Positions 1 to 4,300 are shown, numbered from the stretch's first letter. The stretch is DNA of 5,798 bases from an uncultured Verrucomicrobia subdivision 3 bacterium (GCA_903921455.1 CAIXPZ010000105.1:1-5798); one strand, 5' to 3'. Numbers and translations are program-made. The notes: generated by a model from the letters alone, not told the origin.

Positions 1-7
1 ATCTACA

Positions 8-316
8 ATGATTGCCAATCCAAAACAAACCACCTCGGCACGGCTGGCTACGCTGGACCAGCTCATGCAAACCTTGATTTCAGCACATCTTGATCCGGTT
101 CCTAGCGCGGAAACGCTGCGGGAATGGTTCGATACCGCGCGCATTCCGCGCTTCAAAGCCAACCCTGCCGCCAAGCGCGGTGGCGGCCCGGTCTTTTACT
201 CCGTGGCCGCCGTGGAGAAGTTTCTCCAGGCGCGGACACTGCCGTGCCGACTGCCGGCGGCGACGCTGCCGAGCCGGAATCCGCTCAACCCGCCTTCGGA
301 TCCCAGCTTAAACTGA
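8..316 (+). CDS. Small helix-turn-helix DNA-binding protein (putative)
   Basis: Encodes 102 residues. The middle part, residues about 33-77 (SAETLREWF, RIPRFKANPAAKRGGG, VFYSVAAVEKFLQAR), has the layout of a small MerR/excisionase-like helix-turn-helix: a helix, a basic Gly-rich turn, then a short strand and a helix that would pick out a site. The C-terminal 25 residues are Pro-rich and probably disordered. Likely role, by inference, is a DNA-binding regulator or accessory factor for the element. The next gene starts one base after the stop, so the two are probably co-transcribed and translationally coupled. Only seven bases lie upstream of this ATG, none forms a ribosome binding site, and no stop interrupts the frame there, so the true start may lie outside the window. 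No exact family recognised. Confidence 0.7.
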   Translation: MIANPKQTTSARLATLDQLMQTLISAHLDPVPSAETLREWFDTARIPRFKANPAAKRGGGPVFYSVAAVEKFLQARTLPCRLPAATLPSRNPLNPPSDPSLN

Positions 317-317
317 T

Positions 318-629
318 ATGGCAACCATTCCACTCAACACCGCTGTGGGAGATCGCGATTTGTGTGCCTGGCAGCCGGTCCGCGGGATCGTCTGGGTGCA
401 AACACGCAATCCGAACCATGCCCGCCGACTGAGCCAGCGCGAGGATGGGAAGTTGGTCGCATGGGGTGTGGCCGGAGGCTACTTGAAAACTTATGAGTTC
501 GCCCGGTCCATCACCTGGGCGATTGACTTGATGGCGCGTTACACCGCCGCCGAGAAGGCGACTAATGAGGCATTGGGACACGCCATTTGCCCGGAGACGA
601 ATTTGGATACGGAGGAGGCATGGAAATGA
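318..629 (+). CDS. Hypothetical protein of unknown function, middle gene of a three-gene run
   Basis: Encodes 103 residues, rich in Trp and Arg in the first half (CAWQPVRGIVWVQTRNPNH, then LVAWGVAGGYLKTYEF), followed by a probable helix (ARSITWAIDLMARYTAAEKATNEALG). I see no signal peptide, membrane segment or catalytic motif, and I do not recognise the family. The order of a short beta-like segment and then a helix would suit a small nucleic-acid-binding or adaptor protein, but that is a guess. It starts one base after the previous stop without a clear Shine-Dalgarno sequence, so it probably depends on coupling. Its TGA overlaps the ATG of the next gene (ATGA at 626-629), which supports one operon and makes this frame credible. 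Confidence 0.72.
   Translation: MATIPLNTAVGDRDLCAWQPVRGIVWVQTRNPNHARRLSQREDGKLVAWGVAGGYLKTYEFARSITWAIDLMARYTAAEKATNEALGHAICPETNLDTEEAWK
611..618 (+). promoter_or_regulatory. Strong Shine-Dalgarno sequence fixing the start of the winged-helix gene
   Basis: GGAGGAGG lies inside the end of the preceding gene. It is seven bases from the ATG at 626 but only one base from the ATG at 620. Spacing and the ATGA overlap therefore favour 626 as the start. The longer reading from a TTG at 587 would overlap the previous gene by 43 bases and has no better signal. Confidence 0.75.
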
Positions 630-1267
630 CCCTTCGCCAAGATGTGCTGGCCGATTGCAGCAAAAATGGCCTCAATGTTTATGATCTCGCCCTGACCGCC
701 GACATCAGCCACGGTGCCTTTCGCCTCTGGCACCTGATCCTCAAATTCCGCGACAAGAACACTGGGGTATCTTGGGGATGTCCCGACGTGCATACCATGT
801 GCCTGATTCTGAAATGCACACCGGAAAGTTTTGGCCGCTGGCGGCAGGAACTGGAAGAGGCGTTGCTGCTGAAGGTTGAAAACATTTACGGACCGACGCG
901 CAAGCGCTGGCGATACACCATTCTGGACGGCACTGGCGAGAACAGTGCCTGGGCTTCGCTCTATTCCGTGCGGGTGGCACCGCCGAGAGACGGCAAACGC
1001 CGACCGTCCGTGGCTGATAAATTGAATCACCCGACGGCAGGCAATGGCCTACCACCACAGTCGGCCAATGCCGAGGGTGACGGTGGGCAAAAGCCGACCC
1101 CATCTAATCCTCTTACCAGAGAGGAAGGCGGCGCTTCGCCCGCCCTTCCTGTCGTCCGGGCGGTCGAGCGCCGCCCGGAAACCATGGTGGATGATCCGGC
1201 ATTGGCTGGTGAGAAGAAAAACACTGGTGTGGATATTTTCCAAGCCTTGAAGCAGGCCACGACGTGA
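626..1267 (+). CDS. Winged-helix replication-initiator-like protein (HTH_36-like)
   Basis: Encodes 213 residues from the ATG at 626. Residues about 22-100 match the pattern of the HTH_36 winged-helix group found in plasmid and phage replication organisers: a first helix (AFRLWHLILKFRDKN), a GxSWGCPDVHTM turn, a helix-turn-helix (LILKCTPESFGRWRQELEEA), then a wing (LLLKVENIYG, RKRWRYTIL). From about residue 111 the chain is Pro/Gly/Glu-rich and probably disordered, ending in a short helix (VDIFQALKQAT) that could be a partner-binding tail. By analogy it would bind repeats in DNA and recruit the replication machinery; the repeat cassettes and iterons begin about 110 bases downstream, as in rep-oriV pairs. 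A transcriptional regulator is the main alternative. The fold call is fairly good; the replication role is inference. Confidence 0.75.
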   Translation: MTLRQDVLADCSKNGLNVYDLALTADISHGAFRLWHLILKFRDKNTGVSWGCPDVHTMCLILKCTPESFGRWRQELEEALLLKVENIYGPTRKRWRYTILDGTGENSAWASLYSVRVAPPRDGKRRPSVADKLNHPTAGNGLPPQSANAEGDGGQKPTPSNPLTREEGGASPALPVVRAVERRPETMVDDPALAGEKKNTGVDIFQALKQATT

Positions 1268-1375
1268 TCCGGCTTCAGGGACGATAACAACCTGGTGACT
1301 CTTCTACATCGGGATCATCGCCACATGAACGTTGGTGCGCAGGAGGCGATGAGTCCAACCACCATCTTTTGATTT

Positions 1376-1472
1376 TGGGACGCTTGGGACGCCTATTTTC
1401 AACCCTTACGCGTATCGAAAAAATGTCTCTCATATGTATAAGGAGTCGGAAAGTGCCGTCCCAACCGTCCCA
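1376..1472. repeat. Inverted-repeat cassette 1 (TGGGACG type)
   Basis: Left arm 1376-1393 is two 9-bp tandem units, TGGGACGCT and TGGGACGCC. Right arm 1455-1472 is the inverse, GCCGTCCCA and ACCGTCCCA. The arms match at 16 of 18 positions when paired. The interior has a short CTTACGCG (1405-1412) that recalls the GTTACGCG of the other cassettes. It is shorter and more diverged than cassettes 2 and 3. It is probably a protein-binding site pair or a hairpin at an origin. Confidence 0.75.
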
Positions 1473-1533
1473 GAGCTACCGATTGGTGAAGTTGTCGGAA
1501 ATTGGCGCCTCAAGCTCCCCTTTTTTCTGGTTT

Positions 1534-1663
1534 TGGGACGCTTGGGACGCCAAAAGTAAAGTTACGCGCACGTGCGCGAGAGGATTCAACTGGTGCCATT
1601 ATGTGTATGGTAGATTTCCATGGGAAGCTAAAGGACTTGGATCGTGGCGTCCCAAGCGTCCCA
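1534..1663. repeat. Inverted-repeat cassette 2 (TGGGACG type, perfect arms)
   Basis: Left arm 1534-1551 (TGGGACGCT, TGGGACGCC) and right arm 1646-1663 (GGCGTCCCA, AGCGTCCCA) are perfect 18-bp inverted repeats. Inside are a perfect 14-bp palindrome, CGCGCACGTGCGCG (1565-1578), and AGCTAAAGGACTT (1626-1638). Both interior blocks recur at the same offset in cassette 3, so the two are copies of one unit. The reading frame that runs through here is explained by the repeats and is not a gene. Confidence 0.85.
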
Positions 1664-1667
1664 ATTC

Positions 1668-1796
1668 TCGGACGCCTCGGACGGGTATTTCCCAGTTACG
1701 CGCGCGTGCGCGAGAAGTTTCCACCACTGACAAACAGATACAGATAATTTCCAAGAGCAGCTAAAGGACTTTGCAAAGGGCGTCCGAGACGTCCGA
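1668..1796. repeat. Inverted-repeat cassette 3 (TCGGACG type, arms switched together)
   Basis: Left arm 1668-1685 (TCGGACGCC, TCGGACGGG) and right arm 1779-1796 (GGCGTCCGA, GACGTCCGA) pair at 15 of 18 positions. Compared with cassettes 1 and 2, the second base of every half-site is C instead of G, in both arms, so pairing is kept. The interior keeps the GTTACGCGC block (1695-1715, 20 of 21 identical to 1561-1581) and AGCTAAAGGACTT (1759-1771, identical to 1626-1638). It starts four bases after cassette 2. Confidence 0.82.
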
Positions 1797-1815
1797 TGTG
1801 TTCGTGTCGGTTAGG

Positions 1816-1837
1816 CAAGAGTGGGGCAAGAGTGGGG
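1816..1837 (+). repeat. Iteron pair 1 (two CAAGAGTGGGG, period 11)
   Basis: Two perfect tandem 11-bp copies at 1816-1826 and 1827-1837. The period of one helical turn would place a bound protein on the same face of the DNA. Confidence 0.7.
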
Positions 1838-1866
1838 TGTTTTGCCGCCCAGTGTTTTTCTGATGG

Positions 1867-1875
1867 TTATACAAA
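1867..1875 (+). promoter_or_regulatory. DnaA-box-like site TTATACAAA
   Basis: Matches the TTATNCACA DnaA box at 8 of 9 positions and overlaps the start of iteron pair 2. One such match is weak evidence alone; its place among the iterons makes it worth listing. Confidence 0.35.
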
Positions 1876-1893
1876 AGTGGCACAAAGGTGTGA
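1872..1893 (+). repeat. Iteron pair 2 (diverged, period 11)
   Basis: CAAAAGTGGCA (1872-1882) and CAAAGGTGTGA (1883-1893) follow the same CAARAGT-type core and the same 11-bp period as pair 1. They begin 56 bp after it, close to five turns. Confidence 0.55.
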
Positions 1894-1972
1894 CGGTTAG
1901 GCTGATGGGGTGGGTGGAACTGGGGTAAAGATACGGTTTTACAGAAAACGCCGTTCGTGGGGTGAAATTGGC

Positions 1973-2005
1973 CAAGAGTTCCTCAAAAGTTCCCCAAGAG
2001 TTCAT
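1973..2005 (+). repeat. Iteron triplet (three 11-bp copies)
   Basis: CAAGAGTTCCT (1973-1983), CAAAAGTTCCC (1984-1994) and CAAGAGTTCAT (1995-2005) are three head-to-tail copies that share the CAARAGT core of the other pairs but have TTCC in place of GGGG. A DnaA-box-like sequence follows after three bases. Confidence 0.65.
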
Positions 2006-2008
2006 GTT

Positions 2009-2017
2009 TTATCCAGA
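2009..2017 (+). promoter_or_regulatory. DnaA-box-like site TTATCCAGA
   Basis: Matches TTATNCACA at 8 of 9 positions and lies three bases after the iteron triplet, the usual kind of arrangement in iteron origins. Confidence 0.42.
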
Positions 2018-2104
2018 CCGGCACCTTTGAATTCGCCGCTGCCGGCGAAATGGCAGGTCTAAGGTGGTTTTCTAACGCCTGCCGGCGGTGGGTTTGGAGG
2101 CTTA

Positions 2105-2170
2105 AAACGACCCAGGATGCGTCAGAAGATTTTGATTGGCTGAATCCACCCCCGAGAGCATCGGTCGTTT
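2105..2170 (+). other. Hairpin with 8-bp and 5-bp stems
   Basis: AAACGACC (2105-2112) pairs with GGTCGTTT (2163-2170). After a three-base bulge, GATGC (2116-2120) pairs with GCATC (2158-2162). This marks the likely left edge of the structured block. Confidence 0.55.
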
Positions 2171-2184
2171 AAAAACGATTTCAA

Positions 2185-2218
2185 CCGGACTTTTCCCCTG
2201 ATGGCGACGAAAATCCGG
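2185..2218 (+). other. Hairpin, 10 bp with one bulge
   Basis: CCGGA (2185-2189), a bulged C, and TTTTC (2191-2195) pair with GAAAA (2209-2213) and TCCGG (2214-2218). The loop is 13 bases. Confidence 0.5.
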
Positions 2219-2535
2219 ACGGTGACGCAGCGGAAATTGCGCGGGTTCTGACGACGGGACAGTTTTCACTCTAAAAGCGACGGTGTGGTTACGCGGTCGG
2301 CTGCCGCAACACATGGGGGCATGGTGATAGCTGTCCGGCGAATGAGGACAGAAGCCGTCCGCCACTGGCGGACAAAAGCGAGTCGGCGAGCGTGCGGTGG
2401 CTGGCGTGAGCCAGCCACAAAAGCGGCCGGTGGCCGCGTGAGTGTGGAACACAAGAGCGCGGTGGCAGCGCCACCTGCCGAAGGCAAGCGTGCGTCTGAG
2501 CTATCAGCGAAGACAGAAGCGGAGCGTGGTGCGCA

Positions 2536-2563
2536 GTCCCCCCTTGGGGATGGAAGGGGGGAC
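2536..2563 (+). other. Perfect 10-bp hairpin with C6/G6 core
   Basis: GTCCCCCCTT (2536-2545) pairs perfectly with AAGGGGGGAC (2554-2563) around an 8-base loop. It is the most stable short helix in the array and competes with the G-run cluster that overlaps it. Confidence 0.6.
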
Positions 2564-2588
2564 GAGCATCGGGGGGATGGGCGGGGGG
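2546..2588 (+). other. G-run cluster, possible G-quadruplex
   Basis: Five G-runs (2546-2549, 2556-2561, 2571-2576, 2579-2581, 2583-2588) lie within 43 bases on the + strand. The loop of nine bases between the second and third run is long for a canonical quadruplex; the last three runs are very close. Confidence 0.4.
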
Positions 2589-2686
2589 TGCGAGCCGCAC
2601 TGGCGAGCATTGGGGAAAGACGCCCCGACCTGACTTCATCAAACAGCGGAGCGGCGGAGTTGGCGTGAAGGATGCCTGCAAGCTGG

Positions 2687-2735
2687 CGCGCTGACTGCCC
2701 GCACGAATGCGAGGTGCGGAATAGCAGTCAGCGTG
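2687..2735 (+). other. Hairpin with 12-bp outer and 6-bp inner stem
   Basis: CGCGCTGACTGC (2687-2698) pairs with GCAGTCAGCGTG (2724-2735) with one G-U pair (2688/2734) that favours the + strand. CCGCAC (2699-2704) pairs with GTGCGG (2714-2719) around a 9-base loop; four bases bulge on the 3' side. Confidence 0.62.
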
Positions 2736-2756
2736 ACAGCGCGGCAGCGGGATAGC

Positions 2757-2860
2757 ACACAACGCCATATTGTGCGTCATTTACTTCCAGCACAGGGTCT
2801 CGGGGTTCCCTGTGCGCCCGGAATAAATGACCGGAGGGTCACGCACAATATGTGTTGTGT
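2757..2860 (+). other. Long composite hairpin, about 36 base pairs
   Basis: Four stacked helices: ACACAA/TTGTGT (2757-2762/2855-2860), CATATTGTGCGT/ACGCACAATATG (2766-2777/2841-2852), a 10-bp helix with one bulged C (2778-2788/2820-2829), and GCACAGGG/CCCTGTGC (2790-2797/2808-2815) with a 10-base loop. An 11-base bulge (2830-2840) lies on the 3' side. This is far beyond chance and the best single structure in the window. Confidence 0.72.
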
Positions 2861-2915
2861 AATGTCCCGGAAGCACTCCTGCATGACAACGGAGCCGCGA
2901 AGCTCGCGATATTTT

Positions 2916-2986
2916 GTCGGGGCGTCTGGACTCGTGCCCTGGCATCGTCGCGCCAGCGCGATGACATGATTCCCCGACTCCCCGAC
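2916..2986 (+). other. Closing stem GTCGGGG/CCCCGAC around an inner hairpin, with a duplicated 3' arm
   Basis: GTCGGGG (2916-2922) can pair with either of two tandem CCCCGAC copies (2972-2978, 2980-2986). The inner hairpin 2943-2968 has CAT/ATG, a two-base bulge, then seven pairs including one G-U (2947/2962). The doubled arm allows two alternative closures. Confidence 0.45.
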
Positions 2987-3096
2987 GCTGGAGCGTAGCG
3001 GAATGATGGCCGGCTGATGGGTGCATGGCAGCCGAGACAGCAGGCTGCGAAGCCCAGCGCCGGGGTGTCGGTCCAATTTGGTTTTTCCAGCGGGGT

Positions 3097-3144
3097 CGGC
3101 CAGTTTCGCAAACGCAGCCTGCGAAGTGCCGCGAAGGCTGGCCG
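3097..3144 (+). other. Hairpin with 7-bp closing stem and TTCGC/GCGAA inner stem
   Basis: CGGCCAG (3097-3103) pairs with CTGGCCG (3138-3144). Inside, TTCGC (3105-3109) can pair with GCGAA at either 3121-3125 or 3131-3135, so two folds are possible. Confidence 0.5.
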
Positions 3145-3244
3145 TCACCGCGACTATTGCCGACGCCTTGCCCGTGCGAAGCATCGCGGGCTATTTCTTG
3201 GTCCTCGGCGACAGGCGAAGCCTCGCGCCGTATTGCTGATGTCC

Positions 3245-3278
3245 TGGCCGGACGAAGTCTCGCGGCCATTTTTGTTTT
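3245..3278 (+). terminator. Terminator-like hairpin on the + strand
   Basis: TGGCCG (3245-3250) pairs with CGGCCA (3263-3268), continued inside by CGA/TCG. It is followed at once by TTTTTGTTTT (3269-3278). It has the form of a rho-independent terminator and could end a + strand RNA that starts near 2.1-2.3 kb. Confidence 0.45.
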
Positions 3279-3311
3279 GAGTCGCCTCGCGCTCGCGGCT
3301 GTTGCACATCA

Positions 3312-3341
3312 GGCGAACCCGCAGCGTAGCAAGGGTTCGCC
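3312..3341 (+). other. Perfect 9-bp hairpin
   Basis: GGCGAACCC (3312-3320) pairs with GGGTTCGCC (3333-3341) around a 12-base loop. A second helix, GCCGC/GCGGC (3342-3346/3357-3361), follows directly. Confidence 0.55.
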
Positions 3342-3650
3342 GCCGCGAGCCGCGCAGCGGCGAGGTCTTTGCAGCCTGTCACCATTGGGCGCGGCCGGTT
3401 TCATCCGGTCTCGCCAGTTTTTGACCGTCGGAACGAAACGATAGCGTCCGCGCAGCGGTTCGCGGCAGTGAAGTGGAGCGGTCGGAAAGCTGGTGAGTCC
3501 GGCCAGGCCGCGGGCGGAAGCGTGCCGAGCCAGATCGAGCGACGGGCGGAGCTTGCGCAGTCCCTGAGCGAAAAGATGGCGAGGCTCGCTGACGCCTGGC
3601 GTTTTTTGGGTGGAGCGATAGCGACAGGGAATCAATTCACTAACTTTTCT

Positions 3651-3711
3651 TGCCGACCCCGCGCCCAAATCATCCGCCAACCTGAACGGTCGGCAGGAAC
3701 GAAAACCGTTC
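3651..3711 (+). other. Two mutually exclusive helices
   Basis: GGTCGGCA (3688-3695) pairs perfectly with TGCCGACC (3651-3658). GAACGGT (3684-3690), which shares GGT with it, pairs perfectly with ACCGTTC (3705-3711). Both cannot form at once, the pattern of a structural switch. Confidence 0.45.
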
Positions 3712-3751
3712 GATAACCTGCGACGTCCGTGGCGCGCGCGGGGTAGCGAAA

Positions 3752-3794
3752 GGGCCGCCGTGAGAAACCATTCGCACACCTGCGATGGCGGCCC
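3752..3794 (+). other. Perfect 8-bp hairpin GGGCCGCC/GGCGGCCC
   Basis: Arms at 3752-3759 and 3787-3794 enclose 27 bases. The next hairpin starts two bases later, so the two could stack. Confidence 0.5.
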
Positions 3795-3796
3795 GG

Positions 3797-3834
3797 TGCA
3801 CGGCGTCAGTCGGCGTTAGCCGACTGGCCGTGCA
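3797..3834 (+). other. 16-bp hairpin with one 2-base bulge and GTTA loop
   Basis: TGCACGGC (3797-3804), a GT bulge and CAGTCGGC (3807-3814) pair with GCCGACTG (3819-3826) and GCCGTGCA (3827-3834). All pairs are Watson-Crick. This is the last strong structure, so it marks the right edge of the block. From 3835 to 4019 I see only weak pairings and no gene. Confidence 0.62.
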
Positions 3835-3930
3835 TGAGCGTCGGCAACCGCGCGCGGCGATGATCGTCGTGAATGGAGACCGTGAAGAGTTGCGCGGCCG
3901 TCATTATTGAGCAACGCGAACACTATTTGC

Positions 3931-4003
3931 CGAAGCCTGGCCGGCGATTGAGGCGCGGACGGTGAGGATTTACGCGATTTTGGTTGGCTCCAACAAGGCT
4001 TCG
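3931..4003. repeat. Inverted repeat CGAAGCCT/AGGCTTCG at the downstream edge of the - strand gene pair
   Basis: Arms at 3931-3938 and 3996-4003 are perfect 8-bp inverses, 57 bases apart, with further GCC/GGC matches outside. They stand just past the stop of the 66-aa gene. They could be a recombination site of cassette type, or a transcript end, but the 7-bp core boxes of an integron attC site are not clear. Confidence 0.35.
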
Positions 4004-4019
4004 TTTGGCGGCATAACTC

Positions 4020-4220
4020 TCATCTTACAAAAATAAACCAAACCAAGAATCCACAGTATGTCAGCACCAAAACGGTAGCCACCAACAAACAGACATCCCT
4101 GGCAGTCGCACTTCGAACTATCACGAAACTTGCATGTATCCTGTCCACCGATCGGTAGATAATACCCGCACCGAACGGCAGCAGCAAAATAAACAATACG
4201 ATCTTCCAAACGATAGACAT
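4020..4220 (-). CDS. Small two-helix membrane protein, hypothetical
   Basis: Encodes 66 residues with two hydrophobic segments: residues about 4-22 (VWKIVLFILLLPFGAGIIY) and about 43-64 (CLLVATVLVLTYCGFLVWFIF), joined by a polar basic loop (RSVDRIHASFVIVRSATARD). It is probably an inner-membrane hairpin. The start is well supported by a good ribosome binding site. It lies 80 bases downstream of the 230-aa gene on the same strand, so co-transcription is likely. No family recognised; small two-helix proteins next to an unknown soluble protein can be holin-like, toxin-like or simply membrane anchors, and nothing here decides. The overlapping 79-aa frame on the same strand lacks these signals. 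Confidence 0.68.
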   Translation of the reverse strand: MSIVWKIVLFILLLPFGAGIIYRSVDRIHASFVIVRSATARDVCLLVATVLVLTYCGFLVWFIFVR

Positions 4221-4227
4221 AAACTAT

Positions 4228-4233
4228 TCCTCC
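4228..4233 (-). promoter_or_regulatory. Ribosome binding site of the small membrane protein
   Basis: GGAGGA on the - strand, seven bases before the ATG at 4220. It decides the start and shows the gene is real. Confidence 0.75.
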
Positions 4234-4300
4234 GCAGGTCTTGTTGTGTATCCGATGCTCATTCTCGTTGTCGCGTCGTGCCGTCTGTGTAAGTCCCGAA

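Larger units (their letters stand above)
1808..1902. repeat. 9-bp direct repeat CGGTTAGGC (1808-1816 and 1894-1902)
   Basis: Two identical copies, 86 bp apart, stand beside 11-bp iteron pairs: the first runs into the 1816 pair and the second follows the 1872 pair directly. This suggests the iteron pairs were duplicated together with a flanking element. Confidence 0.55.
1376..2017. other. Candidate replication origin or partition/regulatory repeat region
   Basis: This gene-free stretch begins about 110 bases after the winged-helix gene. It combines three inverted-repeat cassettes, seven 11-bp direct repeats and two near-consensus DnaA boxes. Directly repeated sites of 9 and 11 bp beside an initiator-like gene are the usual architecture of iteron plasmid origins. 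Against this, the cassettes also look like hairpins, and partition centromeres or phage operators can look similar. The 1268-1375 part upstream shows nothing except a possible 15-codon open stretch (1325-1372) that I do not consider a gene. Confidence 0.5.
2271..2600 (+). repeat. Modular hairpin array with CAAAAGCG-type linkers
   Basis: Consecutive hairpins: 2331-2351 (CTGTCC/GGACAG), 2357-2373 (GTCCGCC/GGCGGAC), 2397-2418 (GTGGCTGGC/GCCAGCCAC, GUGA loop), 2423-2437 (GCGGCC/GGCCGC), 2442-2452 (GTGT/ACAC), 2461-2475 (GGTGGC/GCCACC), 2476-2486 (TGCC/GGCA), 2494-2514 (GTCT/AGAC), 2536-2563 (10 bp) and 2588-2600 (GTGCG/CGCAC). Linkers resemble one another: AAAAGCG at 2273, 2374 and 2419 (the last runs into the next stem), AAGAGCG at 2453, AGAAGCG at 2515, and shorter AAGC(C)G forms at 2352 and 2486. 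Six helices start with GT and end with AC while the rest of the stem differs. This is the pattern of a repeated module whose stems vary but stay paired. Confidence 0.6.
2896..3278 (+). repeat. Dispersed CGAAG-n-TCG mini-hairpin repeat with T-rich tail
   Basis: Four related copies: GCGAAGCTCGC at about 2898, then GCGAAGCATCGCGGGC (3176-3191), GCGAAGCCTCGCGCCG at about 3225-3240 and CGAAGTCTCGCGGCCA (3253-3268). Each forms CGA/TCG around AGC or AGCN or AGTC, is extended by a copy-specific outer stem, and is followed by TAT or ATT-rich sequence. A fifth relative may sit in the - strand terminator near 5231-5240. They look like a REP-type or transcript-stem repeat family. Confidence 0.5.
2105..3834 (+). 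ncRNA. Candidate very large structured non-coding RNA (or array of structured DNA)
   Basis: About 1.7 kb contains no convincing ORF: the frames that stay open give Arg/Pro/Ala-rich proteins in several overlapping frames at once. Instead it holds at least twenty hairpins, most with different stem sequences. The strongest are at 2105-2170, 2357-2373, 2397-2418, 2536-2563, 2687-2735, 2757-2860, 3097-3144, 3312-3341, 3752-3794 and 3797-3834. The + strand is favoured as the transcript: two helices need a G-U pair that would be A-C on the other strand (2688/2734 and 2947/2962), and GNRA-type loops occur in + sense (GUGA at 2406-2409, GCGA at 3047-3050). I see no tRNA, RNase P RNA, tmRNA or SRP RNA signature. 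No promoter is convincing; a terminator-like hairpin at 3245-3278 may divide it into two transcripts. Boundaries are approximate. Confidence 0.42.

Noticed and set aside
1325..1372. A 15-codon open stretch with AGGAGG just before an internal ATG at 1349
   Set aside because: The spacing from AGGAGG to that ATG is only two bases and the peptide is too short to judge. A leader peptide cannot be excluded but is unsupported.
1369..1764. A 131-aa open frame on the + strand with a repeated Trp-Asp-Ala pattern
   Set aside because: The pattern is the translation of the 9-bp tandem half-sites, and the frame crosses two and a half inverted-repeat cassettes. The conserved features are palindromes, not codons.
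1811..2005. A 64-aa open frame on the - strand
   Set aside because: It coincides with the iteron groups, whose repeats explain it, and it has no domain.
1376..2005. CRISPR array
   Set aside because: Repeats are 9-18 bp, occur in both orientations, and have irregular spacing without unique spacers of constant length.
2246..2275. Promoter TTCTGA ... TCTAAA for the structured RNA
   Set aside because: Both boxes match poorly and the spacing is 18; no better candidate is visible, so no promoter is annotated.
2266..3779. Several open frames of 100-163 codons on both strands
   Set aside because: They overlap one another in many frames, are extreme in Arg, Pro, Ala and Ser, show no domain, and run through both arms of hairpins. 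They are expected in GC-rich non-coding DNA.
2105..3834. Known structural RNA (RNase P, tmRNA, SRP, tRNA) or group II intron
   Set aside because: No conserved core sequence of these RNAs, no tRNA T-arm, no domain V hairpin and no reverse transcriptase gene.
4137..4144. TATCCTGT, which matches the nic core of some conjugative transfer origins
   Set aside because: It lies inside the 66-aa gene, has no neighbouring inverted repeat of the usual kind and there is no relaxase gene in the window. An 8-base match is expected by chance.
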